The notes below the pieces were generated by a model. The model saw nothing but the letters and a program-made list of their open reading frames with translations, ran no database searches and was not told the origin of the DNA. A stretch of 46,654 nt of DNA from Melioribacteraceae bacterium (GTDB taxonomy: Bacteria > Bacteroidota > Ignavibacteria > Ignavibacteriales > Melioribacteraceae): positions 1 through 46,654 of the forward strand of contig WGCV01000036.1 in NCBI GenBank assembly GCA_015493615.1, read 5' to 3'. The position numbers and the translations under genes were made by a program. Of the stretch, positions 34,342 through 44,020 are shown piece after piece. Position 1 is the stretch's first letter; each line of letters begins with the position of its first letter.

Positions 34342-35822
34342 TAGTTAAAAAAGAGAAGGATGAAATAATTTCTTATCTCTCTGATGCGGCGAATTTCCGG
34401 GGGAACTGTTCCGAGGTGATTTTTCCGGAGAATGAAAGCGATGTAATTAACGCCGTAAAATCAGCCAACGCAAAAAAAGAACAAATTACCGTTTCGGGAA
34501 ACGGAACCGGATTAACCGGCGGGCGCGTACCGGAAAAAGGAAGCGTGCTGGCTACGGATAAGCTGAACAAAATTATCTCAATTGACGCCGACAAAATGAG
34601 AGCCGTTGTGCAACCCGGAGTTCTCCTTGCCGATTTTAAGTCGGAAACCGGAAGGCTCGGATGTTATTATCCTCCCGATCCGACGGAGCAGAATTGTTTT
34701 ATCGGAGGAACAATTGCTACAAACGCTTCCGGCGCGAAGTCCTTTAAGTACGGCTCTACAAGGAACTTTGTCGAACGGCTTGAAGTTGTTCTTCCCGATG
34801 GAGATACAATCACTCTTAATCGCGGAGAAGTTTTTGCGGATAATTTCACTCTTGAGCTTACCACAAACTCCGCGCGGAAAATCACGCTTAATATTCCCGA
34901 AATCGAAATGCCGAAAGTTAAACACGCCGCCGGCTATTTTATTAAAAAAGGAATGGACGCAATCGACTTATTTATCGGCGCGGAAGGGACTCTCGGCGTA
35001 ATAACAGAAGCGGAATTAAAGCTGCTTCCGACGCCCGAAAATTTTCTCTCCGCCGTAATATTTTTCCCCGATGAACAGCAAGCGCTTGATTTTATTGACG
35101 ATGCGAGAGCCAAAAGTTACGAAAGCAGAAAAAACGGCGCGGATGGCGAAATTGACGCGCTGAGTCTGGAGTTTTTCGATTCAAACGCTCTCGACTTTTT
35201 ACGCGAGGATTATCCCAACATCACCGCCTCGCACGCGGCTGCGGTTTGGTTCGAGCAGGAAACCGCGTCGGGAAATGAAAACTTAATTACGGAAAAATGG
35301 ATTGAATTAATAGAAAAGCGCGGAGGCGATTTGGAAAACTCGTGGATTGCAACCGACGTAAAAGAAAGAAGGGAATTCCAAGATTTTCGCCACGCAGTCT
35401 CGTGGAAAATAAGCGAAAGTTTAACGCGAAATAATTTAAGAAAAGTCGGGACAGACACCGCCGTTCCGCACGACAAATTCCGCGAGTTTTATTATTACTC
35501 TAAAAAATTAGTCGCCGACGCCGGATTGGCGTTCGTAAATTACGGACATTTCGGAGATTCCCACATGCACTTAAACATGCTTCCGAAAAACGAGGATGAG
35601 CTTATTCTCGCCAAAAAACTTTACGGAGTAATTTGCGCAAAATCAGTTGCTCTCGGGGGAACCGTTTCTGCGGAACATGGAATCGGGAAATTCAAAAGGG
35701 AATATTTTGAGCTGATGTTTTCGGAAGAAAAGATAAGGGAGATGGCGGGAATAAAAAAGAAGCTCGACCCGAATTTAATCATGAATATCGGGAACATCTT
35801 TTCCGAAAAATTTTATCACTGA
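34338..35822 (+). CDS. FAD-linked oxidase of the GlcD / D-lactate dehydrogenase family
   Basis: A 494-residue flavoenzyme. The FAD-binding PCMH domain lies at about 25-235, with ITVSGNGTGLTGGRVP (about 49-64), YYPPDPTEQNCFIGGTIATNASGAKSFKYG and LFIGAEGTLGVITEAEL. The C-terminal domain (about 240-490) carries the family motif VNYGHFGDSHMHLN and ends with TVSAEHGIGKFKREYF and LDPNLIMNIG. It oxidises a 2-hydroxy acid such as glycolate or D-lactate; the acceptor and exact substrate cannot be read from sequence. No Fe-S partner gene (GlcF) is adjacent. It is coupled to the Trm112-like gene by an ATGA overlap. Confidence 0.92.
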   Translation: MIVKKEKDEIISYLSDAANFRGNCSEVIFPENESDVINAVKSANAKKEQITVSGNGTGLTGGRVPEKGSVLATDKLNKIISIDADKMRAVVQPGVLLADFKSETGRLGCYYPPDPTEQNCFIGGTIATNASGAKSFKYGSTRNFVERLEVVLPDGDTITLNRGEVFADNFTLELTTNSARKITLNIPEIEMPKVKHAAGYFIKKGMDAIDLFIGAEGTLGVITEAELKLLPTPENFLSAVIFFPDEQQALDFIDDARAKSYESRKNGADGEIDALSLEFFDSNALDFLREDYPNITASHAAAVWFEQETASGNENLITEKWIELIEKRGGDLENSWIATDVKERREFQDFRHAVSWKISESLTRNNLRKVGTDTAVPHDKFREFYYYSKKLVADAGLAFVNYGHFGDSHMHLNMLPKNEDELILAKKLYGVICAKSVALGGTVSAEHGIGKFKREYFELMFSEEKIREMAGIKKKLDPNLIMNIGNIFSEKFYH

Positions 35823-35860
35823 AAACGGGAATTTTCTCCGGCGTTTAATAATCAAAAGTT

Positions 35861-37732
35861 ATGATAAAAAAACTTACAAGCATATTGCTCTTTCTAATCG
35901 CGGTTTCGCCCGCTTTTTCGCAGGTTATTCGCGATAATCCTAACCGGCTGTTTCAACTCGCACGAAGTTTTGAAACGGAAGGAGAAATGGCAAAAGCTCA
36001 TGATATTTATCTCGAACTCTACAACAAAAATCCCGAAAATTTCAACTATTTCAATTCGCTTGTCCGCTCCTCTATTTCACTAAAAAAATATAACGAAGTT
36101 GAAAAAATTTGCCGCGCAAAACTTAAGAAAAACCCTTACGACGCTAACGCTTACGGAATCCTCGGAACGGCTTACTACATGCAGAATAAACGGGACAGCG
36201 CATACGCCGTTTGGGATAAGGCGGTAAATCTAAAGAAAAACAACGAAGTAAATTACAGAATAATCGCGAACTACGCCCTTCAGAACAGAGCGTTTGAAAA
36301 AGCTCTCGCCTATCTGAAAAAGGCGAAAGAAATATCCCGCGATCCGGCGGGCGCTTCATTTGATATTGCGAATATTTATTCTATGACGATGGACTACAAA
36401 TCCGCATCCGCAGAATATTGCGGAATTCTTTTGAAAAAACCGAATATGTTCCCGATTGTCGAGAGGACAATCGACAAGCTGCTTAGTTCTCAAAATGCCG
36501 CGAAGGAAATAACGGAAACTTTTGAAAATTGCGCCGCCGAACATGACGAAAATCCCGTGATACAAAAACTCCTTGTAAATATTTACAAAATAACGGGAGA
36601 AAAAGAAAAAGCGTTCGAACTGATAAAGAAAATCGATTCTGCCGAAGATGATAACGGACGCGCGGTTCTGGATTTCGCCGTGCGTTCATTGCAGTCGGGG
36701 GATTTAGAAATCGCCGAAAAAGCTTACCGGTATTTGCTGGAAAACAATGAAAACTCGTCCTATCTCGAAAAGGCAAAGTTCGGATTGGCGAAATCTCTTA
36801 TTGAAAAAAATCGGGAAAGGAGCGGAGGCGAGTTTCAGGAAGATTTGCCTCTATTCCCGAAAAAGGAAATTCCCTCCGAAGTGAAAGAAGCTATAGATCT
36901 TCTCGGGCAAATATCGGGCAACGCGCAAAACGGAAAACTTGCGCTGAGCGCGAAAATGTTAACGGCGGAAGTCTGCGCGGAATATCCCGAAAAATATCCG
37001 CAGGCTGTTTCAATATCGGAAGAAATATTGCATTCGGCAAAAAACTCCAAATATTCTGTAAACGCGCTTCTTCTACTTGGAAAAACAGCATTGCGCGAAG
37101 GCAAATTAAAAAAAGCCGAGAAATATTTTTCCGCCGTTGCCCGCAACCGTTCGGTTAAGCCGGAAAAGAAAAACGAAGCGAATTATTACCTCGGTAAAAT
37201 AAAGTACTACAACGCAAAGTTTACCGAGGCGTTAAAGCGGCTGGCTCTTTCGTCTAATTATCTGAAAGGTGATTTTACAAACGACGCTATCAAACTTAAA
37301 AGCTTCATTTCGATATTCAAAAACGATTCGCTCAACTTAGCCGAATTTGCAAAAGGAGAATTTTTAATAGAACAAAATCTTCCCGACAGCGCGGTTAAAG
37401 TTTTTAACAAAATTGCCGAAAATAAGCGTGCGATGATATTAAATAATATCGCCGGGCTGAAATCGGCTGAAATTTACATTGCCCTGAAACGGTACAACGA
37501 CGCGGAACCGATACTAAGGGAATTGGCAAAAAAGGAAAAACCCGAGATTTATCCCGACAAGCCGATGTTCTTGCTCGGCAGATTGCTGCAAAAAGAAGAA
37601 AAACATAAGGAATCGCTGAAGGTATATAATAATTTCCTTGAAAAATATCCCAATTCCTTATATCTTTCCGTAATTAGAGAAAATATTAATTTAATAAAAG
37701 AAGAGATAAATGGACGAAATAAAAAGCGGTAA
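35861..37732 (+). CDS. Exported TPR-repeat protein
   Basis: A 623-residue protein with a signal peptide (1-21, AFSQ). Tetratricopeptide-like repeats cover nearly all of it, for example [20 protein letters not shown] and [20 protein letters not shown]-type units, [13 protein letters not shown] and [18 protein letters not shown]. This resembles the large periplasmic TPR proteins of Bacteroidota that scaffold envelope complexes. I see no catalytic motif. It starts 38 nt after the GlcD-like gene, and its last 23 nt overlap clpX, so its translation may be linked to ClpX expression. Confidence 0.85.
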   Translation: MIKKLTSILLFLIAVSPAFSQVIRDNPNRLFQLARSFETEGEMAKAHDIYLELYNKNPENFNYFNSLVRSSISLKKYNEVEKICRAKLKKNPYDANAYGILGTAYYMQNKRDSAYAVWDKAVNLKKNNEVNYRIIANYALQNRAFEKALAYLKKAKEISRDPAGASFDIANIYSMTMDYKSASAEYCGILLKKPNMFPIVERTIDKLLSSQNAAKEITETFENCAAEHDENPVIQKLLVNIYKITGEKEKAFELIKKIDSAEDDNGRAVLDFAVRSLQSGDLEIAEKAYRYLLENNENSSYLEKAKFGLAKSLIEKNRERSGGEFQEDLPLFPKKEIPSEVKEAIDLLGQISGNAQNGKLALSAKMLTAEVCAEYPEKYPQAVSISEEILHSAKNSKYSVNALLLLGKTALREGKLKKAEKYFSAVARNRSVKPEKKNEANYYLGKIKYYNAKFTEALKRLALSSNYLKGDFTNDAIKLKSFISIFKNDSLNLAEFAKGEFLIEQNLPDSAVKVFNKIAENKRAMILNNIAGLKSAEIYIALKRYNDAEPILRELAKKEKPEIYPDKPMFLLGRLLQKEEKHKESLKVYNNFLEKYPNSLYLSVIRENINLIKEEINGRNKKR

Positions 37733-38993
37733 AGGAAAAGGCAAAAGCAAAGGTAAAGATACCGGAATAAAATGCTCTTTCTGCGGAAGGGACGCAAGCG
37801 AAGTAACAAGTATGGTTGCCGGTCCCGACGTTTATATTTGCGATATTTGTATTAAAACAAGCGTGGATATTTTAAAAAACAATATAGCGGCTTATAATTC
37901 ACCGAAAGCCGCTAAAGGAATTTTAACTCCCGAAGAAATCAAAGCCCAGTTGGACGAACACATTATCGGACAAGAAAGCGCGAAAAAAGCTCTCTCCGTT
38001 GCGGTTTACAATCACTACAAACGAATTAGCGCAAAAGAAAGCTACTTTGAGCTGGACGATGTTGAAATCGAGAAAAGCAACATTATGCTTATCGGTCCGA
38101 CCGGCGTCGGGAAAACATTGATTGCACAAACTTTGGCAAAAATACTCGATGTTCCGTTCGCAATTGCCGACGCTACAACTTTAACCGAAGCCGGTTATGT
38201 GGGCGACGATGTGGAATCGGTTCTTGTGCGTTTGCTGCAAGCCGCCGATTACAATCTTGAGCGCGCCCAGCGGGGAATAATCTACATTGACGAGCTTGAC
38301 AAAATCGCCCGCAAAAGCGAAAGCGTTTCGATTACGCGCGACGTTTCGGGAGAAGGCGTTCAGCAGGCGCTCCTTAAAATTTTGGAAGGCACCGTCGCCG
38401 GAGTTCCGCCGAAAGGAGGAAGAAAACATCCCGAGCAGAGTTTGATTAACGTTAACACTAAAAACATTCTCTTTATCGTAGGCGGAGCGTTTGAAGGAAT
38501 CGAAAGAATAATTGCCTCGCGCATCAACAAAAATTCAATGGGATTCGGGGCGGAAGTCGAGACGGCAAACGAATTGGAAAAGGATGACTTAATCGCGATG
38601 ACAGAACCGGACGATTTAATTAAATTCGGATTAATTCCCGAATTGGTCGGGCGTATTCCCGTAATTTCGCCGTTGCACTCGCTAAGCAAAGAAGCGATGA
38701 TTACAATTTTAACAAAACCCAAGAACGCAATAATCAAGCAATTCCAGAAGCTCTTCAGAATGGAAGGCGTCGAGCTTGAGTTTGACCCGCTGGCTCTTGA
38801 ATCTATTGTGGAAAAAGCGTTGGAAAGAAAAACCGGCGCGCGCGCGCTGCGTTCGATTGTAGAAACAACCCTTATGAATATTATGTACGAGCTTCCCTCG
38901 GTTGACGGAGTGGAGAAGTGCCTTATCACTCAGCAGGTTGTCGAAGAAAACGCCGACCCGATTTACATTAAATCAGATAGAAAAACAGCATAA
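37710..38993 (+). CDS. clpX: ATP-dependent protease ATPase subunit ClpX
   Basis: A 427-residue AAA+ unfoldase of standard length. The N-terminal zinc domain has Cys22, Cys25, Cys44 and Cys47, preceded by an unusual Lys/Gly-rich stretch (about 5-17). Walker A is GPTGVGKT (129-136), the pore loop is GYVG (162-165) and Walker B is IIYIDELD (190-197). [14 protein letters not shown] and other family stretches are intact. It delivers proteins, including SsrA-tagged ones, to ClpP; the tmRNA is in this window, clpP is not. It lacks its usual clpP neighbour, and its start lies 23 nt inside the TPR gene. A strong terminator follows at 39010-39040. Confidence 0.97.
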   Translation: MDEIKSGKGKGKSKGKDTGIKCSFCGRDASEVTSMVAGPDVYICDICIKTSVDILKNNIAAYNSPKAAKGILTPEEIKAQLDEHIIGQESAKKALSVAVYNHYKRISAKESYFELDDVEIEKSNIMLIGPTGVGKTLIAQTLAKILDVPFAIADATTLTEAGYVGDDVESVLVRLLQAADYNLERAQRGIIYIDELDKIARKSESVSITRDVSGEGVQQALLKILEGTVAGVPPKGGRKHPEQSLINVNTKNILFIVGGAFEGIERIIASRINKNSMGFGAEVETANELEKDDLIAMTEPDDLIKFGLIPELVGRIPVISPLHSLSKEAMITILTKPKNAIIKQFQKLFRMEGVELEFDPLALESIVEKALERKTGARALRSIVETTLMNIMYELPSVDGVEKCLITQQVVEENADPIYIKSDRKTA

Positions 38994-39009
38994 AATTCTT
39001 TAGAAATTT

Positions 39010-39040
39010 GGAGAACGATTAGTTTCGTTCTCCGGTTTTT
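39010..39040 (+). terminator. Rho-independent terminator of the clpX operon
   Basis: GGAGAACGA pairs with TCGTTCTCC over 9 bp, followed by GGTTTTT, 17 nt after the clpX stop. Confidence 0.9.
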
Positions 39041-39150
39041 AACGGTTTGAATGCTATACTTGCCACTGAGAATTAAATTTTTATCCGGTACGTTTTCTCC
39101 CATGAGAAAGGAATCTCATCAAAGGTTTTATGTTTTTTTAACCCCATATT

Positions 39151-39177
39151 GTCATTAGATTAAAAATTTCTAATGAC
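39151..39177. repeat. Inverted repeat in the clpX downstream gap
   Basis: GTCATTAGA and TCTAATGAC form perfect 9-bp arms around a 9-nt AT spacer. The right arm is repeated at 39437-39445, next to the accessory genes. Confidence 0.75.
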
Positions 39178-39459
39178 CGCCATTAGGAAAAAGTTGATTT
39201 AAATTATTAAAGTAGAATAAGTTAACTAACCACCAAACTGTTAATTTTAGAAAAAAACACGTAAGAAAATCTTACTTGTTCTATGTGTAGCACAGATTGA
39301 TTAGCGAGCTTGCAAACGGTCTCCGCCGCGACGGACTGTGGCTGAAATAATTTAGCATTATGCTGTTTTTTCGCAGATTGCAAGCAATCTACATTAAAAA
39401 AATAGTTTTTTTAAAATATTTTAGATTAGAAAAAACTCTAATGACAATTCCGGGATAAA

Positions 39460-39828
39460 TTATTTTTTAGGATTTGGTAATACCATAGGTATTCTAAATT
39501 TTACGCGAGATGCAGAACTGTTTTTTTCTTGTGTTTTACCTTGTGCTCCCAGTCCAAACCCTCCAACCATTACCCCAACTCCACTTTTATTATCTTTCCC
39601 TTGTGAAGCTACTAATGCAACATCAAACTCTATTTGTTCTATTACTCTTAAGTATTTAGATTGTTCTTGTTCCTCTAAATAGCCATATACTTTAGAGTCA
39701 TTTTGAGGCACTGGCTTTATATTTCTTGGACTAATTTATGCGCTTGAATTTTCTAAATTATTTGAAGCTTTTTCAATCCCTTTTACAATTTGAGTAAGAG
39801 TTACTGAAATAAACTCCTCTAAATTCAT
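39460..39828 (-). pseudogene. Conserved small protein gene interrupted by an in-frame stop
   Basis: Read from an ATG at 39828, the frame gives 30 residues (MNLEEFISVTLTQIVKGIEK, then ASNNLENSSA), a TAA at 39736-39738, and then continues in the same frame to 39460. The continuation reads ISPRNIKPVPQ, then IEQIEFDVALVAS, SGVGVMVGGFGLGAQGKT and NSSASRVKFRIPMVLP. Both halves fit one protein of about 122 residues of a conserved hypothetical type that I recall from other bacteria (LxQIVxG near the start, IEFDVAL in the middle, SRIKFxIPMxLP at the end). The single stop separates them, so it is a recent pseudogene, a read-through case or an assembly error. The function is unknown; the downstream half alone could start at a GTG at 39711. 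Confidence 0.72.
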
Positions 39829-40002
39829 AAATACATCCAGTTAATTTGTACTGCTAACAGCGTAAAAAACTATCCATCGATGAGAAGAAAATGACAAGCC
39901 AATAACAAATCTGCCATGCTTAACTTATATTATTCTTTTCCAACTGAAATTTTTTATTATTCAGTTTTTCTATTGTTTCTCCAAAAAATTTAACATTAAT
40001 TG

Positions 40003-40335
40003 CTATTCTATTAATGTCTTTGCTACTTTCTTCTTCAAAGCTGAAACTTTTTTCTTCAACTTAGTTAAATCTGCTTCGGCTTCATGTAATTCATTTAATG
40101 CTTTTTCAACATCAGAGTCTTTTAACCAGGCTTTGACTATTTCAACATCTTGAACATTATCACTAACGATACCTTCGTCCGAACCAGCAAGAATTCTAAA
40201 TCTATGTTTACAATACATTCCATTTTGGCCTGCCAGACAATTGCATAAAGCAATCAGATTATTTCCACTTTTCCGAAAAATTACTAAATATGGCTCTGGA
40301 GCAGAACCTTGCACTAAAAATTTAATTTCATTCAT
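40003..40335 (-). CDS. Small protein with SWIM-like CxC-CxH motif
   Basis: A 110-residue protein. An N-terminal beta part (LVQGSAPEPYLVIFRKSGNN) leads into Cys31, Cys33, Cys42 and His44 (CNCLAGQNGMYCKHR), which fits the SWIM zinc finger CxCxnCxH. A helical, charged C-terminus (about 75-107, Lys-rich heptads) looks like a coiled coil. SWIM fingers bind DNA or proteins, but the function here is unknown. It stands alone in an AT-rich accessory stretch next to the interrupted gene 39460-39828. No SD is clear before the ATG. Confidence 0.72.
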   Translation of the reverse strand: MNEIKFLVQGSAPEPYLVIFRKSGNNLIALCNCLAGQNGMYCKHRFRILAGSDEGIVSDNVQDVEIVKAWLKDSDVEKALNELHEAEADLTKLKKKVSALKKKVAKTLIE

Positions 40336-40807
40336 ACTAAACCTTTAAGCTATTACTAATATAAACCCGACGAAAATCAATTGATAAAAGTAAAATAAAC
40401 CGGGAAAAGTAGTGAGAAGAAAGGAATCTTTTTTCACCCTCATCAGTGAATTTTGTGTTTCAAAATATTTTAGTAAGGTGTACCCCAATAATTGCCTCTG
40501 TTTAATGGGATTAATTTATCGATTTTTTTATTGATTTGCAAATAAAAAGGGGTAATATTTTGGGATGAAGATTGGATTAGATAATAGAATATAGATTTTA
40601 GAATTTAGAACTATTTTACACCGGTCATTTTGGACCCGCCTTTTGTGAAAGGATTATGCAATCTACGTTACAAAACTTTTGCATTGTTATGTCGTCACGA
40701 CCTCGCTGAAGGCGGAACCGCACCGCTTTATTGATGGCAAAACTCTATTTTTTCATCTTAGTCCGAGGCAATGTGGACTTCATAAAAATTCTGTTTTGTT
40801 TTCTTTT
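40336..40807. other. Gene-free stretch upstream of the SWIM-like gene
   Basis: It holds a heptad tract at 40585-40612 and, at about 40650-40725, a degenerate piece (TCGTCACGACC..CTGAAGGCGG) that resembles a decayed palindromic repeat. I see no gene or clear terminator for the dehydratase operon. Confidence 0.5.
40585..40612. repeat. Period-7 tandem repeat TAGAAnn
   Basis: Four units in register: TAGAATA, TAGATTT, TAGAATT, TAGAACT. It is related to the tract at 33151-33185. Confidence 0.8.
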
Positions 40808-41590
40808 TTACCCAACAGCAATTTTCTGAGCAATCAAAGCCGCCCCGTATGCGCCCATCAACTGCGGTTGTTCCGGCAAGATAACCGGTTCGCCCGATTC
40901 TTCTTCAATCATTTTACGAATAGCCGGATTTTTAACCACACCGCCCGACAGCATCAGAGGCGGAATTAAACCGATGCTGCGCACCATTGCCACTACGCGT
41001 ATAATCAGCGAGCGGTGCAGGCCTTTTAAAATCGGCTCCACCTTAACGCCATGCGCAATAAGCGAAATAATTTCCGATTCGGCAAACACCGTACAAGTAC
41101 TTGAAATTGCCACTTCGTCTCGGGCGGCGATTGCAACCTCGCCCATTTGGTCCAAAGGCACGCGCAAACGTCCGGCAGTGTTTTCCAAAAAACGTCCGGT
41201 TCCCGCAGCGCATTTGTCGTTCATTGCAAAATCAACTACTTGACCTTCCTCACCGATAATTATCACCTTACTGTCCTGCCCGCCGATGTCAATCAATGTC
41301 CCGCCATGTCCCAGCTGTTTAAAAACACCTTTTGCATGGCAGGTAATTTCGGTAACAATTTTCTCTGCCTGCCCCACCAATTTTCGTCCGTATCCGGTCG
41401 CCACCAGGGGGACACTGTCAGTCATTCCCGTTTCAGTCCGAAAACGCTGTAAAAAACTGTCCACTTGGTCTTCCACTCTGGGGTCCGAACCTTCAAGGTA
41501 ATTCCACTCAAAATCCCCGGAAGCATTTACCCCAACCATTTTAACCGTAGTTGAACCGACATCTATTCCCAAAGCAACAATTTTATCCAT
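40808..41590 (-). CDS. 2-hydroxyacyl-CoA dehydratase activase (HgdC/BadF-type ATPase)
   Basis: A 260-residue ASKHA-fold ATPase: GIDVGSTTVK near the N-terminus, the second phosphate motif DIGGQDSKVI, and Cys127 (NDKCAAGTG) and Cys166 (SSTCTVF). Two such Cys from each subunit hold one [4Fe-4S] cluster between the monomers of the known homodimer. It uses ATP hydrolysis to push one electron into the dehydratase at very low potential. I place the start at the ATG at 41590 (GAGGAT in front, 2 nt after the previous stop) rather than the TTG at 41596. It is the last gene of the ligase-dehydratase operon. This protein class is strongly oxygen-sensitive. Confidence 0.94.
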   Translation of the reverse strand: MDKIVALGIDVGSTTVKMVGVNASGDFEWNYLEGSDPRVEDQVDSFLQRFRTETGMTDSVPLVATGYGRKLVGQAEKIVTEITCHAKGVFKQLGHGGTLIDIGGQDSKVIIIGEEGQVVDFAMNDKCAAGTGRFLENTAGRLRVPLDQMGEVAIAARDEVAISSTCTVFAESEIISLIAHGVKVEPILKGLHRSLIIRVVAMVRSIGLIPPLMLSGGVVKNPAIRKMIEEESGEPVILPEQPQLMGAYGAALIAQKIAVG

Positions 41591-41592
41591 AA

Positions 41593-42918
41593 TCAATCCT
41601 CTAACATTTCCACAAAAGCCGCCAAGCGCGCGGCAACCTGTTCTTCTGCAAAGGCGCGCGGGTCGTCATGATCCGCTTCCAGCAAGAGCGCCTGCACGCC
41701 ATATTCCTTAATTAATCTGTTTCGTTGATCCACCTGCCCAATCGAGTAAGGTTTGCACGAACGATCCGAGTGCAAAATAGCTCCATCAAGATGAAATTCA
41801 TCAATCATCCTCCGCATTGTGTCCAATTTATATTGTGTGCCGCGATTCAAAATCGGATAAATGTATGTTTTCGCCATCGATTCCAGCGGCTTGTTCACAT
41901 CAATCAAAGGCGCTAATTCGCCCCAAGCATTTGTGTAAGTAGAAGCTACAACGGAAATACCCCGTTCGCCGAGATATTCCGCAAAATAGCGCAGCCGATA
42001 CCAAATCGGCAAATTATCCCATAATAAACGCTTCCGCTCGTTTTTAACCGCGCCTATACCTTTTTCAATTCGCTCATCCAATTCCTTAAGCATGCGAGCA
42101 TAAAAATCTACCGTAACACGCTCCCCGCGCATTTCAACAATGGGCGCCATGTGAATAAATTGATCAAAAACGGAAATAGGAGATGGACGATGTTTGCCCC
42201 GCCCCATTATTTCCAGCCATAGTTCCGTTGCATCCTTACTCAGTTGTAGAGTTTGTTGCAGTTTTTTATATTCAAGCTTCTTGCCTGCAACTTTTTCAGA
42301 TGTAGGAATTGAATCTTCCAATTGTTTCTGTACATAATCGAGCGCATGCTGAGGAGCTTCTTTGTAAACAAAGGGAGTGTCGATTAATATCAAAGGAACA
42401 TTAAAATGTTTGGCAAGCACCCGATACCAAGAGAGCACGGTCTGGCAAATATTTGTACAAGCCAAAAGCAAATCGGGTTTAGGTAATTTACCGACCGGGG
42501 TTTTCCCTGATAGCATGGATCCGATGTCCGTTCTTGCGTAAGAGCAAATATCCCTCGAATAACCCGCATTTTCCGCTTCGGTAGAAATATCGACTACTGC
42601 GCGGCGGGTTCCGCAAAGCGCTCCGTGATTTTCCGGGTAAAGCACATAGTAGCCCAGCGCTTGGAGAATCTCAACCGGTCCGCCGGAAGTAACCCACGCA
42701 ACGGGACGATGCCCGTTGGCATATCTTCCTTCCAAATAATGTAAGCCGATTAATTCTTTGGTACGCGCGCCGATTCGTAGCGGTTCGGCTAAAATGTCAG
42801 TCCGCCACTTTGACGATTTAAAAGGGCGCCGCTCGGCTTGCCATCTTTGAAAAGCCAGTACATTTTTGCCCAAGATATCTACATTCCATAAACTTTCAGC
42901 TTTTGCTCGAATACTCAT
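41593..42918 (-). CDS. 2-hydroxyacyl-CoA dehydratase D-family subunit (large)
   Basis: A 441-residue member of the HgdB/BcrB-like dehydratase D family. Cys-containing segments that can hold a [4Fe-4S] cluster and close the active site are LCGTRR (about 100), [13 protein letters not shown] and [13 protein letters not shown], and the C-terminal [17 protein letters not shown] motif is typical. With the 361-residue subunit it should form the heterodimer that removes water from a 2-hydroxyacyl-CoA by a ketyl-radical mechanism. ATGA couples it to the subunit gene upstream. Benzoyl-CoA reductases share this fold, but their four-subunit gene set is not present. Confidence 0.92.
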   Translation of the reverse strand: MSIRAKAESLWNVDILGKNVLAFQRWQAERRPFKSSKWRTDILAEPLRIGARTKELIGLHYLEGRYANGHRPVAWVTSGGPVEILQALGYYVLYPENHGALCGTRRAVVDISTEAENAGYSRDICSYARTDIGSMLSGKTPVGKLPKPDLLLACTNICQTVLSWYRVLAKHFNVPLILIDTPFVYKEAPQHALDYVQKQLEDSIPTSEKVAGKKLEYKKLQQTLQLSKDATELWLEIMGRGKHRPSPISVFDQFIHMAPIVEMRGERVTVDFYARMLKELDERIEKGIGAVKNERKRLLWDNLPIWYRLRYFAEYLGERGISVVASTYTNAWGELAPLIDVNKPLESMAKTYIYPILNRGTQYKLDTMRRMIDEFHLDGAILHSDRSCKPYSIGQVDQRNRLIKEYGVQALLLEADHDDPRAFAEEQVAARLAAFVEMLED

Positions 42919-44000
42919 TCCAGAATCTCCAAAAAAGCGCCGATGCGTGTTATCACTTGATTTGACAAAGGATCTTTAATATCTACTTCGATGTGCACGG
43001 AATTCAATCCGGCTTGTTTTAAACTGTTTCTTAAATTCGGAAGGTCAAATAATTCCGGTTCGCAAAATTTGAGTTCGTAAAAAATTACGCCCTTCGCTCC
43101 GTACGTTTGCGCCAAGTTTATCAAAAATTCCGCCCGTTCATCAATCGAATTTCCACGTGTCGGATCGGGCGGCGCGTTTATTATTCTTTCCGCCATTCGT
43201 AAAAAAGGATCCCGTTCGTTTCCTTTGGGATAAAGCCGCCTTCCGCAACAGGCGAAATCATCCGCCACGACGAAACCGCCCAATTCCTCAATTGCTTTCA
43301 AAACCTCCATCCGTTCGGGGACAATCCCGGAAAGGAGAATCGGAATGCCGTTCGGATTTCTTGCAGAATGTTTTTCCAAAGCGGTCTGAGCCAATTCAGT
43401 GAATTGTTCAGCCGGCAGATATTCCCTCGAACGGATTAAACGATAAAATGATAAATTATCCAAACCCAATCCGGTACGGTTGCGGTACAAATCCGCCAAT
43501 AACAAATCGGCTTGCTCTTCCCGCTCTATACACTCAAGCAACTTGTCGTCTCCCGGCTCTTTTCCCGTAAGATTTGAAAGTTGACGAGCGAGTGCGCGGA
43601 ATTCATCGGCAAGGAATTGTTTGTCTTCCGTTCGTTTACCGCGCGGTAAATATAAAGGCGCTACGGTTTGAGTCGGTTTAACAAAATCGAGTAAAATACT
43701 GCCCAATCCTTGCAAACTGTCGCATGCATGCGGCACAAGGATAAAATCCGCTATTTCCAATCCTCCTTTTTTTAAGAATGAGAGCGCATTGTGCACAATG
43801 GAGCAAACATAGGCTTGCAGATGAACGCCTCCGTAACTTGCTTCTACTTCGGGCGGGCCCCAAACTTCCACGGGAAGAATATCAAAAGCGCGAAAAAGCG
43901 CTCGCGAATAATGAATAGGCAGAACAGCCGCTACTTTACCGCCTTGCGCTTTAAATGAATTTATTGTTTCAATACGTTTGGGAATTTCAATACTATCCAT
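42915..44000 (-). CDS. 2-hydroxyacyl-CoA dehydratase D-family subunit (small)
   Basis: A 361-residue partner of the large subunit. Motifs are [15 protein letters not shown] (about 107-121), [13 protein letters not shown] (about 246-258) and [18 protein letters not shown] (about 308-325), each with a Cys that can ligate the cluster, and a C-terminal [10 protein letters not shown] stretch. It is shorter than the other subunit, as in HgdB-type pairs. It starts 20 nt after the acyl-CoA ligase gene and overlaps the next gene by ATGA. The specific substrate is not visible in the sequence. Confidence 0.9.
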   Translation of the reverse strand: MDSIEIPKRIETINSFKAQGGKVAAVLPIHYSRALFRAFDILPVEVWGPPEVEASYGGVHLQAYVCSIVHNALSFLKKGGLEIADFILVPHACDSLQGLGSILLDFVKPTQTVAPLYLPRGKRTEDKQFLADEFRALARQLSNLTGKEPGDDKLLECIEREEQADLLLADLYRNRTGLGLDNLSFYRLIRSREYLPAEQFTELAQTALEKHSARNPNGIPILLSGIVPERMEVLKAIEELGGFVVADDFACCGRRLYPKGNERDPFLRMAERIINAPPDPTRGNSIDERAEFLINLAQTYGAKGVIFYELKFCEPELFDLPNLRNSLKQAGLNSVHIEVDIKDPLSNQVITRIGAFLEILE

Positions 44001-44020
44001 AATTTTTATTCCGGGATTCT

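Larger units (their letters stand above)
38994..39459. other. Gene-free stretch after clpX
   Basis: Beyond the terminator it holds a 9-bp inverted repeat, GTCATTAGA..TCTAATGAC (39151-39177), with another TCTAATGAC at 39437-39445, and a stretch near 39290-39395 with palindromic fragments resembling repeat remnants (GATTGCAAGCAATC). I see no gene. Confidence 0.6.

Noticed and set aside
40808-44000. Benzoyl-CoA reductase reading of the dehydratase operon
   Set aside because: Only two D-family subunits and one activase are present, and no ferredoxin; the dehydratase reading is more economical.
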